Source: Streptomyces durmitorensis (GTDB lineage: Bacteria; Actinomycetota; Actinomycetes; Streptomycetales; Streptomycetaceae). From it: a DNA stretch of 64,000 nucleotides. The stretch's first letter is position 1. Every line of letters begins with the position of its first letter. Where the stretch lies: positions 6,820,001 through 6,884,000 of the forward strand of contig NZ_CP097289.1 of NCBI RefSeq assembly GCF_023498005.1, given 5' to 3'. Made by a program: the position numbers and the translations under genes. Under the pieces are notes generated by a model. The model searched no databases and was not told where the DNA came from. It worked only from the letters and a program-made list of their open reading frames with translations. Of the stretch, positions 17,055 through 24,805 are shown piece by piece.

Positions 17055-17816
17055 TTGATCTACGGCGCAATGAAGGTCGCCATCGGAGGGCCGCTGAAGC
17101 TCGGCTTCAGGCCCTGGGTGGAAGGCCTTGAGAACGTACCCGCCGAGGGACCGGCCATCCTGGCGAGCAACCATCTCTCCTTCTCGGACTCCTTCTTCCT
17201 GCCCGCGGTCCTCGACCGCAAGGTCACCTTCATCGCGAAGGCGGAGTACTTCACGTCTCCGGGCGTGAAGGGCAAGCTCACGGCGGCCTTCTTCAAGGGC
17301 GTGGGCCAGCTGCCCGTGGACCGCTCCGGCGGACGCGGCGCGGGCGAGGCCGCCATCAAGAGCGGCATCGAGGTGCTGGAGCGCGGTGAGCTCTTCGGCA
17401 TCTACCCGGAAGGCACGCGTTCGCCCGACGGGAGGCTCTACCGTGGCAAGCCCGGCGGCCTCGCGCGCGTGGCCCTCGCCACCGGGGCGCCCGTGCTCCC
17501 CGTGGCGATGATCGACACCGAGAAGATCCAGCCGCCCGGCAAGGTGGTGCCGAAGCTGATGCGGCCCGGCATCAAGATCGGCAAGCCGCTCGACTTCAGC
17601 CGGTACCACGGCATGGAGCACGACCGGTTCGTCCTGCGCGCGGTGACCGACGAGGTCATGTACGAGATCATGAAGCTTTCCGGCCAGGAGTACGTCGACG
17701 TGTACGCGACCGCTGCGAAGCGACAGCTCACGGAGGCGGCGAAGGCCGAGAAGGAAGCGGAGAAGAAGGCGGAGAAAGCGGCCGCGGCGGCCGAGAAGGA
17801 ACGGTCCGGCGCGTAA
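17055..17816 (+). CDS. 1-acyl-sn-glycerol-3-phosphate acyltransferase (PlsC-like)
   Basis: 253 residues from TTG 17055 with AGGAGG 9 nt upstream. The acyltransferase motifs are NHLSFSD (H40, D45; HX4D) and YPEGTRS at residues 114-120. It transfers acyl chains to lysophosphatidate or a related lysolipid at the inner face of the membrane; the mycobacterial match is Rv2182c in the same neighbourhood. The C-terminal 35 residues are a Lys/Glu/Ala-rich helix that may lie on the membrane. It precedes macS by 67 bp. Confidence 0.92.
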   Translation: MIYGAMKVAIGGPLKLGFRPWVEGLENVPAEGPAILASNHLSFSDSFFLPAVLDRKVTFIAKAEYFTSPGVKGKLTAAFFKGVGQLPVDRSGGRGAGEAAIKSGIEVLERGELFGIYPEGTRSPDGRLYRGKPGGLARVALATGAPVLPVAMIDTEKIQPPGKVVPKLMRPGIKIGKPLDFSRYHGMEHDRFVLRAVTDEVMYEIMKLSGQEYVDVYATAAKRQLTEAAKAEKEAEKKAEKAAAAAEKERSGA

Positions 17817-17883
17817 TCGCGTCGCTGCACAGGGGAGCCGGGCGCCAGGGGGGCGCCGCGGGGCGGCCCAAGGGGTGGGGGAC

Positions 17884-19161
17884 ATGACCAAGCGCGTGCG
17901 CGTCATGAGGATGTCGGTCGAGCAGCCGCTGTGGCGTGCCCTGACCGGCTACCGCGTGCTGACGATGCTGTACGCGATCGGCCTCTTCGTGGCCGCGCAC
18001 GAGAAGTTCGACCGCCCCTGGGTGGCCGTCGCGTTCTACGTGGTGCTCGCGGGCTGGACCCTCGGCACGCTGCCGAAGGTCGCGAACGCGGCGAGCTGCA
18101 CCAAGCGGTTCCTGGTCATCGACCTGACCATCGCCCTGGTCGGCATCCTCCTGACGCCGGTCGCCGACTCGCACCAGCGGATCGTCCATGACGGCCCGAC
18201 GCTGCCGTCGATATGGACGGCGGGCGCGGTCCTCGCGTTCGCGATCAAGGGCGGCTGGCGGTGGGCGGCCTTCGCCTCCGCGCTCGTCGGCGTCGCCAAC
18301 ATCGCGCAGCGCGGCAGGCCCACCCAGGACACGCTCCACAACGTCCTGCTCGTCTGCATCGCGTCCATCGCCATCGGTTACGTCGTCGAGGTGGCCCGCG
18401 CCTCCGAGCGCACCCTCGCCCGCGCCCTGGAGATCGAGGCCGCGACCCGCGAGCGTGAGCGCCTGGCCCGCGACATCCACGACAGCGTGCTCCAGGTCCT
18501 CGCCATGGTGCAGCGGCGCGGCAGCGCGCTCGGCGGCGAGGCGGCGGAGCTCGGCAGGATGGCGGGGGAGCAGGAGGTCGCGCTGCGCACGCTGGTGGCG
18601 GGCGGCCTGGTCCGGACGTCGCACGAGTCGGAGGACGCCGCCCTTGGGGCCGTCGTCCGCGCGGTGGATGAACCCGAAGAGGAGGAAGCCGCCGACGCCG
18701 AGCCCTGTGACCTGCGGTCGCTGCTCTTCCCGTACGCGGGCGCGAAGGTGACCGTCTCGGAGCCCGGCGCTCCGGTCGCCCTCGCGCCGAGGTCGGCGCG
18801 GGAACTGGCCGCCGCGGTGGGCGCCGCCCTGGACAACGTCCACCGGCACGCGGGACCGGACGCCGGTGCCTGGATCCTCGTCGAGGACGAGCCCGACGCC
18901 GTGATCGTGACGGTGCGGGACGACGGCCCCGGCATCCCCGAGGGCCGTCTCGCGGAGGCAGAGGGGGAGGGGCGGCTCGGTGTCGCCCTGTCGATCCGGG
19001 GGCGCCTGCGGGACATCGGGGGCACGGCCGAGCTGATCTCGGTGCCGGGCCAGGGCACGGAAGTGGAACTGAGGGTCCCGCGGACCGCCGAGAACTCGGC
19101 GGCCCCGGCGGACCCACCGAACGTACGCAGCACACGGGGGAAGGCAGGAAAGGAACGATGA
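17884..19161 (+). CDS. macS: Two-component sensor histidine kinase MacS
   Basis: 425 residues from ATG 17884 (a GTG at 17875 is also in frame). Residues about 20-170 contain four to five transmembrane helices with short loops. HisKA_3 dimerisation follows with H199 in RERLARDIHDSVLQVL. The ATPase domain has N318 (ALDNVHRHAG) and DDGPGIPEG. Order and position next to pfkA match S. coelicolor macS, part of the MacRS system that affects development, membrane-protein genes and actinorhodin. There is no large extracellular sensor domain, so the signal may be sensed in the membrane. The stop overlaps the macR start (ATGA). Confidence 0.93.
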   Translation: MTKRVRVMRMSVEQPLWRALTGYRVLTMLYAIGLFVAAHEKFDRPWVAVAFYVVLAGWTLGTLPKVANAASCTKRFLVIDLTIALVGILLTPVADSHQRIVHDGPTLPSIWTAGAVLAFAIKGGWRWAAFASALVGVANIAQRGRPTQDTLHNVLLVCIASIAIGYVVEVARASERTLARALEIEAATRERERLARDIHDSVLQVLAMVQRRGSALGGEAAELGRMAGEQEVALRTLVAGGLVRTSHESEDAALGAVVRAVDEPEEEEAADAEPCDLRSLLFPYAGAKVTVSEPGAPVALAPRSARELAAAVGAALDNVHRHAGPDAGAWILVEDEPDAVIVTVRDDGPGIPEGRLAEAEGEGRLGVALSIRGRLRDIGGTAELISVPGQGTEVELRVPRTAENSAAPADPPNVRSTRGKAGKER

Positions 19162-19841
19162 GCGAGCAGCAACAGCAGGACGGCACCGTCAGGGTCATGG
19201 TGGTCGACGACCACCCGATGTGGCGGGACGCGGTCGCCCGCGACCTCGCGGAGGCCGGCTTCGACGTGGTCGCCACCGCGGGCGACGGCGAGCAGGCCGT
19301 GCGGCGCGCACAGGCCGCGGCGCCCGACGTCCTCGTACTCGACCTGAACCTGCCCCTGAAGCCGGGCGTCCAGGTCTGCAAGGAACTCGTCGGCGCCAAC
19401 CCGGCCCTGCGCGTCCTGGTCCTCTCGGCCAGCGGCGAGCACGCCGACGTCCTGGAGGCGGTCAAGTCCGGCGCCACCGGCTATCTCCTGAAGTCGGCGT
19501 CCACCGCGGAGCTGACCGACGCGGTGCGCCGCACGGCCGTCGGCGACACGGTCTTCACGCCGGGCCTCGCGGGCCTCGTCCTCGGCGAGTACCGCCGTCT
19601 GGCGTCCGATCCGGCGCCCGGAACACCGGACGAGCCGAAGGCCCCGCAGCTCACCGACCGCGAGACCGAGGTGCTCCGGCTCGTCGCCAAGGGGCTGAGC
19701 TACAAGCAGATCGCCGAGCGCCTGGTCATCTCGCACCGGACCGTGCAGAACCACGTGCAGAACACCCTGGGCAAGCTCCAGCTGCACAACCGCGTGGAGC
19801 TCGTGCGGTACGCGATCGAGCGCGGTCTTGACGACGCCTGA
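19158..19841 (+). CDS. macR: NarL/LuxR-type response regulator MacR
   Basis: 227 residues, ATG overlapping the macS stop by 4 nt. The receiver domain has D17/D18, phosphoacceptor D62 (VLVLDLNLP) and K112 (LLKSAS). A LuxR-type helix-turn-helix closes the protein (LTDRETEVLRLVAKGLSYKQ and following HRTVQNHVQN). In S. coelicolor MacR binds a TGAGTAC-GTACTCA type palindrome; I saw no copy in this window. It should be phosphorylated by the preceding kinase. It is followed by the pfkA control region. Confidence 0.94.
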   Translation: MSEQQQQDGTVRVMVVDDHPMWRDAVARDLAEAGFDVVATAGDGEQAVRRAQAAAPDVLVLDLNLPLKPGVQVCKELVGANPALRVLVLSASGEHADVLEAVKSGATGYLLKSASTAELTDAVRRTAVGDTVFTPGLAGLVLGEYRRLASDPAPGTPDEPKAPQLTDRETEVLRLVAKGLSYKQIAERLVISHRTVQNHVQNTLGKLQLHNRVELVRYAIERGLDDA

Positions 19842-19908
19842 CCCTCATACGGGTGAACCCGCATGATCAACTGCCCTGTACCGGCCAGGAATTGACCGTC
19901 CGCACCGT

Positions 19909-19960
19909 CCCTGAGTGACCTGGATCACCATTAGCGTGACTCGCATCAGGTCACTCAGGG
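19909..19960. promoter_or_regulatory. 14-bp inverted repeat in the pfkA control region
   Basis: ccctgagtgacctg (19909-19922) and caggtcactcaggg (19947-19960) are perfect inverted copies 24 bp apart, ending 13 bp before the pfkA ATG. The interval also holds gtgacctggatcac (GTGA-N6-TCAC). It could be a double operator or an mRNA hairpin that covers the leader. Confidence 0.6.
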
Positions 19961-19973
19961 AAGGGACTTTTCC

Positions 19974-21002
19974 ATGCGGGTCGGAGTACTGACCGGAGGC
20001 GGCGACTGCCCCGGGCTCAACGCCGTCATCCGGGGCGTCGTCCGCAAGGGCGTGCAGGAGTACGGCTATGACTTCGTGGGCTTCCGGGACGGCTGGCGCG
20101 GTCCACTGGAGGGCGACACCGTCCAGCTCGACATTCCGGCCGTGCGGGGCATCCTGCCCCGTGGCGGCACCATCCTCGGATCCTCGCGCACCAACCCGCT
20201 CAAGGCGGAGAACGGCGTCCGCCGGATCAAGGAGAACCTCGCCAAGTACGAGGTCGAGTCCCTCATCGCGATCGGCGGCGAGGACACCCTCGGCGTCGCC
20301 GCGCGGCTCACCGACGAGTACGGCATCAACGTCGTCGGCGTACCGAAGACCATCGACAACGACCTCTCCGCCACGGACTACACCTTCGGCTTCGACACCG
20401 CGGTGGGCATCGCCACCGAGGCGATCGACCGGCTGCACACGACCGCCGAGTCGCACATGCGGGTCCTGGTGGTCGAGGTCATGGGGCGGCACGCGGGATG
20501 GATCGCGCTGCACTCCGGGCTCGCCGGGGGCGCGAACGTCATCCTCATCCCCGAGCAGCGCTTCGACGTCGACCAGGTCTGTGCCTGGGTGACCTCGCGG
20601 TTCAAGGCGTCGTACGCGCCGATCGTCGTCGTCGCGGAAGGGGCCATGCCCAAGGACGGCGAGATGGTCCTCAAGGACGGGACGCAGGACTCCTTCGGGC
20701 ATGTGCGGCTCTCGGGCGTGGGGGAGTGGCTGGCCAAGGAGATCGAGGGGCGCACGGGCAAGGAGGCGCGGACCACCGTCCTCGGGCACGTCCAGCGCGG
20801 CGGGACGCCCAGCGCCTTCGACCGCTGGCTGGCCACGCGCTTCGGACTGCACGCGATCGACGCCGTGCGGGACGGCGACTTCGGGAAGATGGTCGCGCTC
20901 CAGGGCACGGACATCGTGCGGGTCCCGATCGCCGAGGCGACGGCCCGTCTGAAGACGGTGGACCCGAAGCTGTACTCCGAGGTCGGGGTCTTCTTCGGCT
21001 GA
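19974..21002 (+). CDS. pfkA: 6-phosphofructokinase (group III)
   Basis: 342 residues, ATG with AAGGGA 8 nt upstream. LTGGGDCPGLN opens the nucleotide site; PKTIDND (catalytic Asp128) and the fructose-6-phosphate segments MGRHAGWIAL, GHVQRGG and EGAMP follow. It phosphorylates fructose 6-phosphate in glycolysis. Position 104 is Asp (GGEDT) and 125 is Lys (PKTID), the pair that marks PPi-type enzymes, yet homologous S. coelicolor enzymes have been described as ATP-dependent. The donor should therefore be assayed. A strong hairpin and a repeat follow the gene. Confidence 0.95.
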   Translation: MRVGVLTGGGDCPGLNAVIRGVVRKGVQEYGYDFVGFRDGWRGPLEGDTVQLDIPAVRGILPRGGTILGSSRTNPLKAENGVRRIKENLAKYEVESLIAIGGEDTLGVAARLTDEYGINVVGVPKTIDNDLSATDYTFGFDTAVGIATEAIDRLHTTAESHMRVLVVEVMGRHAGWIALHSGLAGGANVILIPEQRFDVDQVCAWVTSRFKASYAPIVVVAEGAMPKDGEMVLKDGTQDSFGHVRLSGVGEWLAKEIEGRTGKEARTTVLGHVQRGGTPSAFDRWLATRFGLHAIDAVRDGDFGKMVALQGTDIVRVPIAEATARLKTVDPKLYSEVGVFFG

Positions 21003-21014
21003 GGAGAGCCCCGA

Positions 21015-21035
21015 AGGGGCGCGGGGAACTGCGCG
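21015..21035. repeat. Half copy of the 8221-8288 palindromic repeat
   Basis: aggggcgcggggaactgcgcg is identical over 21 bp to the right arm at 8268-8288. Here only one arm is present, after pfkA. Confidence 0.7.
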
Positions 21036-21070
21036 CCCAGCCCAGGGGCGGCCCGCAGAGAAAACACAAC

Positions 21071-21101
21071 GGGACGGTGCCCGGCTTCCGGGTGCCGTCC
21101 C
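21071..21101 (+). terminator. pfkA terminator hairpin
   Basis: A 14-bp stem from gggacggtgcccgg and ccgggtgccgtccc, with two G.U pairs and a 3-nt loop at 21085-21087. No U tract follows. Confidence 0.6.
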
Positions 21102-21126
21102 ACCAGGCGGTACATAGACTCCCCGC

Positions 21127-22131
21127 ATGGAAATCCTCGCCTTCGGTGTGCAGGCAGACGAGAAGCCGCTGATCGAGAAGGCCTTCGAGGGCCACCACGA
21201 CGTCCGCTGCCTGGACGTCTTCCTCTCCGAGGACACCGCCCCCATCGCCGCCGGCTACGAGATCATTTCCACCAGCGTCAACGCCGATCTCGGCAACCGC
21301 GTCCTGCAGACCCTCGCCGCGGGCGGGACGCAGATGATCGCCCAGCGTTCGACCGGGTTCAACAACATCGATCTCCAGGTCGCCGAACGCCTCGGGTTCA
21401 CCATCGCCCGCGTCTCGTACTACTCGCCGTACTCCGTCGCCGAGTTCGCCTGGACCCTGGCGATGGCCGTCAACCGCCGCATCGTCCGCGCCAGCAACCG
21501 CACCCGCGACTTCGACTTCAGGCTGGACGGCCTGATGGGCCGGGACCTGCGGGGCCGCACGGTCGGTGTGCTCGGCACCGGGAAGATCGGCGAGGCGTTC
21601 ACCCGGATCGCGCACGGCTTCGGCATGAATCTGCTCGGCTGGGACGTCGCGGAGAACCCCGCGTGCGTCGGGCTCGGCATGAAGTACGTCGCCAAGGAGC
21701 AGCTCTTCGCCGACGCCGACCTGATCAGCCTGCACGTGCCGCTGCTTCCCGCCACGCAGCACATCATCGGCGCCGACGCGCTGCGGATGATGAAGGACGA
21801 CGTGATCCTGGTGAACTCCAGCCGCGGCGGCCTGATCGACACCGACGCCCTGGTCTCGGAGCTGCGCATGGGGCGTTTCGCGGGCGTCGGGCTCGATGTC
21901 TACGAGGCGGAGGCCGGGCTCTTCTTCCTCGACAAGTCGCTCGAAGCCATCGAGGACGACACCCTGGCCCGCCTGGTGACGTTCCCGAACGTCGTGGTCA
22001 CCTCGCACCAGGCGTACTACACGGTGGACGCGGTCGGTCAGATCATCGACACCACGGTGCGGAACGTCCTGGACTACAAGGAGGGCCGCCGCAGCGAGAA
22101 CGTGCTGGTCCCGGCGGCCCCCACGACCTAG
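21127..22131 (+). CDS. D-2-hydroxyacid dehydrogenase (LdhA/D-lactate dehydrogenase-like)
   Basis: 334 residues. TAGACT (21115-21120) ends 6 nt before the ATG, so it is probably leaderless. The Rossmann NAD-binding motif GVLGTGKIGEAF is at about residues 142-153. VNSSRGGLIDTDAL holds the catalytic Arg, and TSHQAYYT holds the catalytic His near residue 294. Best match by pattern is the fermentative D-lactate dehydrogenase subgroup of the D-isomer 2-hydroxyacid dehydrogenases. It reduces pyruvate or a related 2-oxoacid with NADH in the cytoplasm. It converges with the anthranilate synthase gene with only 7 bp between stops. Confidence 0.92.
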   Translation: MEILAFGVQADEKPLIEKAFEGHHDVRCLDVFLSEDTAPIAAGYEIISTSVNADLGNRVLQTLAAGGTQMIAQRSTGFNNIDLQVAERLGFTIARVSYYSPYSVAEFAWTLAMAVNRRIVRASNRTRDFDFRLDGLMGRDLRGRTVGVLGTGKIGEAFTRIAHGFGMNLLGWDVAENPACVGLGMKYVAKEQLFADADLISLHVPLLPATQHIIGADALRMMKDDVILVNSSRGGLIDTDALVSELRMGRFAGVGLDVYEAEAGLFFLDKSLEAIEDDTLARLVTFPNVVVTSHQAYYTVDAVGQIIDTTVRNVLDYKEGRRSENVLVPAAPTT

Positions 22132-22138
22132 ACCCCTG

Positions 22139-23989
22139 CTAGACGAGCACCCCGGACAGCAGCTCCCGCACGATCGCCGTGCCGCGCAGCGAGAGCACCG
22201 ACTCCGGGTGGAACTGGACCCCCGCGAAGCCGGGCCCCCGCAGTGCGTGCACCTCCCCGGTGGCCGCTTCCCTGCTGACCTCGATGCCGTGCGCCGCCAG
22301 TTCCAGGGACGTCTCCTCGTCGCAGTGGGCCACGAAGCTGTTGTAGAAGCCGACCGTCTCGGGGCGTCCGAACAGGTCGATCCGCGTCTGGGCACCCTGG
22401 TACGGGACCTCCTTGCGGACGATCTCCAGGCCGAGCTCGGCGGCCAGGAGCTCATGGCCGAGGCAGACGCCCAGGACGCCGTGGCGGTGCTCGCGGACGG
22501 CCTCGGCGGTCAGTGAGCGCAGGAAGGTCATCTTCGGGTCGGTGGGGTCCGCGGGGTCACCTGGGCCGGGGCCCAGGACCAGCGGGCCCTCGTGTTCCCG
22601 GACCGTCTCCCGGAGCCCCGGCTCGTCGTAGCGGCGTACGGAGACCGTGAGGCCGGACGAGCGCAACAGATGCGCGAGCATCGCCGTGAACGTGTCCTCG
22701 CCGTCGATGACCAGGGCGTGCCCGGACAGCTCCGCCGTATGTTCCTGCATTCGCAGCCAGAACGGCGCGAGCCCGGCCCGTCGGCTGTCGAGCGCGGCCC
22801 GCACCCGCGGGTCGTCGGCAAGGGCGGGGCGTACGCGCTCGTCGCGGGGCCGGCCGGGACGCACCCCGAGGGCAGCGAGGACGCCCGCCGCCTTCGCGTG
22901 CGTCTCGGCCACCTCGCTCGCGGGGACGGAGCCGCGCACCAGCGTCGCGCCGACCGGGACGCGCAGCCGGCCGTCCGCCGAGATGTCGGCGGTGCGGATC
23001 AGGATGGGGGAGTCGAGGGTCTGCGCGCCGCCCGCGTCACGGCCGATGAGGGCGAGGGCGCCCGCGTAGTAGCCGCGCCCGCCCGCCTCGTGCCGCTCGA
23101 TGACGCGGCAGGCGTTCTGCACGGGCGAGCCGGTGACGGTCGCCGCGAACATCGTCTCCTTCAGGACCTCACGCGCGTCGAGCGACGACCTGCCCCGCAA
23201 CTCGTACTCGGTGTGCGCGAGGTGGGCCATCTCCTTGAGCCGCGGCCCGACGACGACACCGCCCATGTCGCCGACGGTGCACATCATCTTGAGCTCCTCG
23301 TCGACGACCATCGACAGCTCCTCGGTCTCCTTGCCGTCGGCGAGGAAGCCGAGCAGATCGTCCGCCGTGGGCCCATCGGCCGGGTAGCGGTACGTCCCGC
23401 TGATCGGGTTCATGACGACCGTCCCGCCCGACATCCGCACATGCACCTCGGGGCTCGCCCCGACCAGGGTCCGGTCCCCGGTGTGCACGACGTACGTCCA
23501 GTACGCGCCCCGCTCGCCCACGAGCAGCCTGCGGAAGAGGGCCAGGGCGTCCGCCCTGGAGAAGCCGGGGATCTGGCCTTCGTACGTACGCCGGATGACG
23601 AAGTTCGCGCCCTCGCCCCGCCCGATCTCCTCGCGCAGGACCCGCCCGACGATGTCCGCGTACGCGGCGTCGTCGACGTCGAAGGCCCCGCCCTCGACGC
23701 GCACGTCATGGGTGGGCAGCGCCGACAGGGCCTCGGAGAGCGGGAGTTCGTACGTCTCGTCGGGGGCCAGGACCGTGAGCGGCGTGCCGTCGTCGCGTAC
23801 GTCGAATCCGCGCTCCCTGATCTGCCGGAAGGGGATCAGGGCGAGGCCCTCGTCGGGGATGTCGGCGAGCCGGTCGTACGTGCCGACGGCGCCGATCAGG
23901 ACCTCGACCGTGTCGTGGTCACGGCCGGGGGTGCGGCGGCGCAGTACGGCGAAGGGGCGGTCGTCGGACAGGAGGTCTGTCAGGTGCAT
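22139..23989 (-). CDS. trpE: Anthranilate synthase, fused TrpE-TrpG
   Basis: 616 residues. Residues about 95-400 are the chorismate-binding component I domain (MNPISGTYRYP, the metal-binding DELKMMCTVG stretch, and TVTGSPVQNA); residues about 425-616 are a class I glutamine amidotransferase with C509 (GVCLGHE), H594 and E596 (HPES). The fused form makes anthranilate from chorismate and glutamine. Its sequence also resembles PhzE-type fusions, but there is no phenazine cluster here, and the upstream trp attenuator points to tryptophan biosynthesis. ATG 23989 has GAGAAGGAAC just upstream. Confidence 0.94.
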   Translation of the reverse strand: MHLTDLLSDDRPFAVLRRRTPGRDHDTVEVLIGAVGTYDRLADIPDEGLALIPFRQIRERGFDVRDDGTPLTVLAPDETYELPLSEALSALPTHDVRVEGGAFDVDDAAYADIVGRVLREEIGRGEGANFVIRRTYEGQIPGFSRADALALFRRLLVGERGAYWTYVVHTGDRTLVGASPEVHVRMSGGTVVMNPISGTYRYPADGPTADDLLGFLADGKETEELSMVVDEELKMMCTVGDMGGVVVGPRLKEMAHLAHTEYELRGRSSLDAREVLKETMFAATVTGSPVQNACRVIERHEAGGRGYYAGALALIGRDAGGAQTLDSPILIRTADISADGRLRVPVGATLVRGSVPASEVAETHAKAAGVLAALGVRPGRPRDERVRPALADDPRVRAALDSRRAGLAPFWLRMQEHTAELSGHALVIDGEDTFTAMLAHLLRSSGLTVSVRRYDEPGLRETVREHEGPLVLGPGPGDPADPTDPKMTFLRSLTAEAVREHRHGVLGVCLGHELLAAELGLEIVRKEVPYQGAQTRIDLFGRPETVGFYNSFVAHCDEETSLELAAHGIEVSREAATGEVHALRGPGFAGVQFHPESVLSLRGTAIVRELLSGVLV

Positions 23990-24052
23990 CGGTTCTGTTC
24001 CTTCTCACTCGGAGAGGAACGGCCCCGGCCTCGCGGAGGTCCGGAAAACACT

Positions 24053-24077
24053 GAAGGCCGCCCCTCGGGCGGCCTTC
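24053..24077 (-). terminator. trp attenuator terminator hairpin
   Basis: On the minus strand an 11-bp perfect stem (gaaggccgccc / gggcggccttc, loop of 3 nt) followed by AGTGTTTT. It sits 22 nt after the stop of the leader peptide and 63 nt before trpE, where an attenuator terminator should be. Confidence 0.85.
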
Positions 24078-24099
24078 GCGAGTCTCGAAACGCGCAGAA

Positions 24100-24156
24100 T
24101 CAGTGGGCCGCCGGATGAGCGGGCCACCACCAGTTTCGGTTCGTCTGCGCGTGCAT
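24100..24156 (-). CDS. trpL: trp leader peptide with three consecutive Trp codons
   Basis: An 18-codon ORF on the minus strand, MHAQTNRNWWWPAHPAAH, with three adjacent TGG codons. It is too short for ordinary gene callers. Ribosome stalling at the Trp codons when charged tRNA-Trp is scarce should prevent the terminator at 24053-24077 from forming. A trp attenuator upstream of an anthranilate synthase gene was described in Streptomyces venezuelae. There is no Shine-Dalgarno; TAGGGT ends 7 nt before the ATG, so the leader mRNA may itself be leaderless. Confidence 0.88.
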   Translation of the reverse strand: MHAQTNRNWWWPAHPAAH

Positions 24157-24163
24157 GTCCCGC

Positions 24164-24169
24164 ACCCTA
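24164..24169 (-). promoter_or_regulatory. Predicted -10 of the trp leader, overlapping the TetR stop codon
   Basis: TAGGGT read on the minus strand; its TAG is the stop codon (24167-24169) of the upstream TetR gene. A -35 is not obvious (CTGGAC is present at a 15-bp spacing). Seven nt separate it from the leader ATG. Confidence 0.5.
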
Positions 24170-24754
24170 GCGCATCATCAGGACGTCCAGGGCCTCGTCG
24201 AGATACGCGCCGAACTCGTCGGCCGCGGGCAGCGCCGACGGCACCGCGTGCCCGAGCTGCGCGTGCCCCAGATAGACCGTGTACGCCAGCAGCCCGCGCC
24301 GCCGCGCCTCCGCTTCGGGGAAGCCGAGCCCGGCGAAGAGCTCGGCGACGTACGCCACGCGGCGCTCGGTCACGCGGCGCATGACCTCGGCGACCTGGGG
24401 GTGCGACGCGGTCGCGAGGAGGGCGACCTCCAGGGGGTCGGACGTGGCCGACGCGATGGCTTCGGCGAAGAGCAGACGGACGCGCTTGCGGGGGTCGGGC
24501 TCGGCCTCGACCGCCTGGATCGTCTCCTCGGTGTCGATCTGTGCCCAGCGGTTCAGGGCGGCCTCGATGAGCGCGTCACGGTTGGCGAAGTGCCAGTAGA
24601 AGCTCCCCTTGGTGGTGCCGAGCCGGACGGCCAGGGGCTCCACGGCGACGGCCGCGAGCCCGCCTTCGCCGATCGCGGTGAGGGCGGCGTCCGCCCAGTC
24701 CTGAGCGGTGAGTCGGGGCTTCGCCGCGGGCTTCTTCTGCTGCCGTTGCACCAT
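24167..24754 (-). CDS. TetR-family transcriptional regulator
   Basis: 195 residues from ATG 24754. The N-terminal DNA-binding domain is typical: LTAQDWADAALTAIGEGGLAAVAVEPLAVRLGTTKGSFYWHFANRDALIEAAL. The rest is a helical ligand-binding domain with TYLGHAQLGH near the end. It is divergent from the SRPBCC/DUF2867 gene across a cluster of palindromes at 24761-24796, which is the likely operator; the regulator probably represses itself and that gene. Its stop codon overlaps the -10 of the trp leader, so read-through transcription may also reach trpE. Confidence 0.92.
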   Translation of the reverse strand: MVQRQQKKPAAKPRLTAQDWADAALTAIGEGGLAAVAVEPLAVRLGTTKGSFYWHFANRDALIEAALNRWAQIDTEETIQAVEAEPDPRKRVRLLFAEAIASATSDPLEVALLATASHPQVAEVMRRVTERRVAYVAELFAGLGFPEAEARRRGLLAYTVYLGHAQLGHAVPSALPAADEFGAYLDEALDVLMMR

Positions 24755-24760
24755 GTCCGT

Positions 24761-24796
24761 ACGGTACCGTATGGTCGACCATACGCCAGCGTATGG
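24761..24796. promoter_or_regulatory. Operator cluster between divergent TetR and SRPBCC genes
   Basis: Three nested inverted repeats: acggtaccgt (24761-24770), a perfect 18-bp palindrome cgtatggtcgaccatacg (24768-24785), and ccatacg-N4-cgtatgg (24779-24796). CGTATGG in alternating orientation is the repeated half-site. Confidence 0.8.
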
Positions 24797-24805
24797 AGGT
24801 GCGCG

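Noticed and set aside
19909..19960. MacR binding site at pfkA
   Set aside because: The arms share TGAG/CTCA with the reported MacR palindrome but lack its TGAGTAC-GTACTCA spacing.
22139..23989. Phenazine PhzE
   Set aside because: The fused architecture fits, but no phz genes are present and the gene has a trp attenuator.
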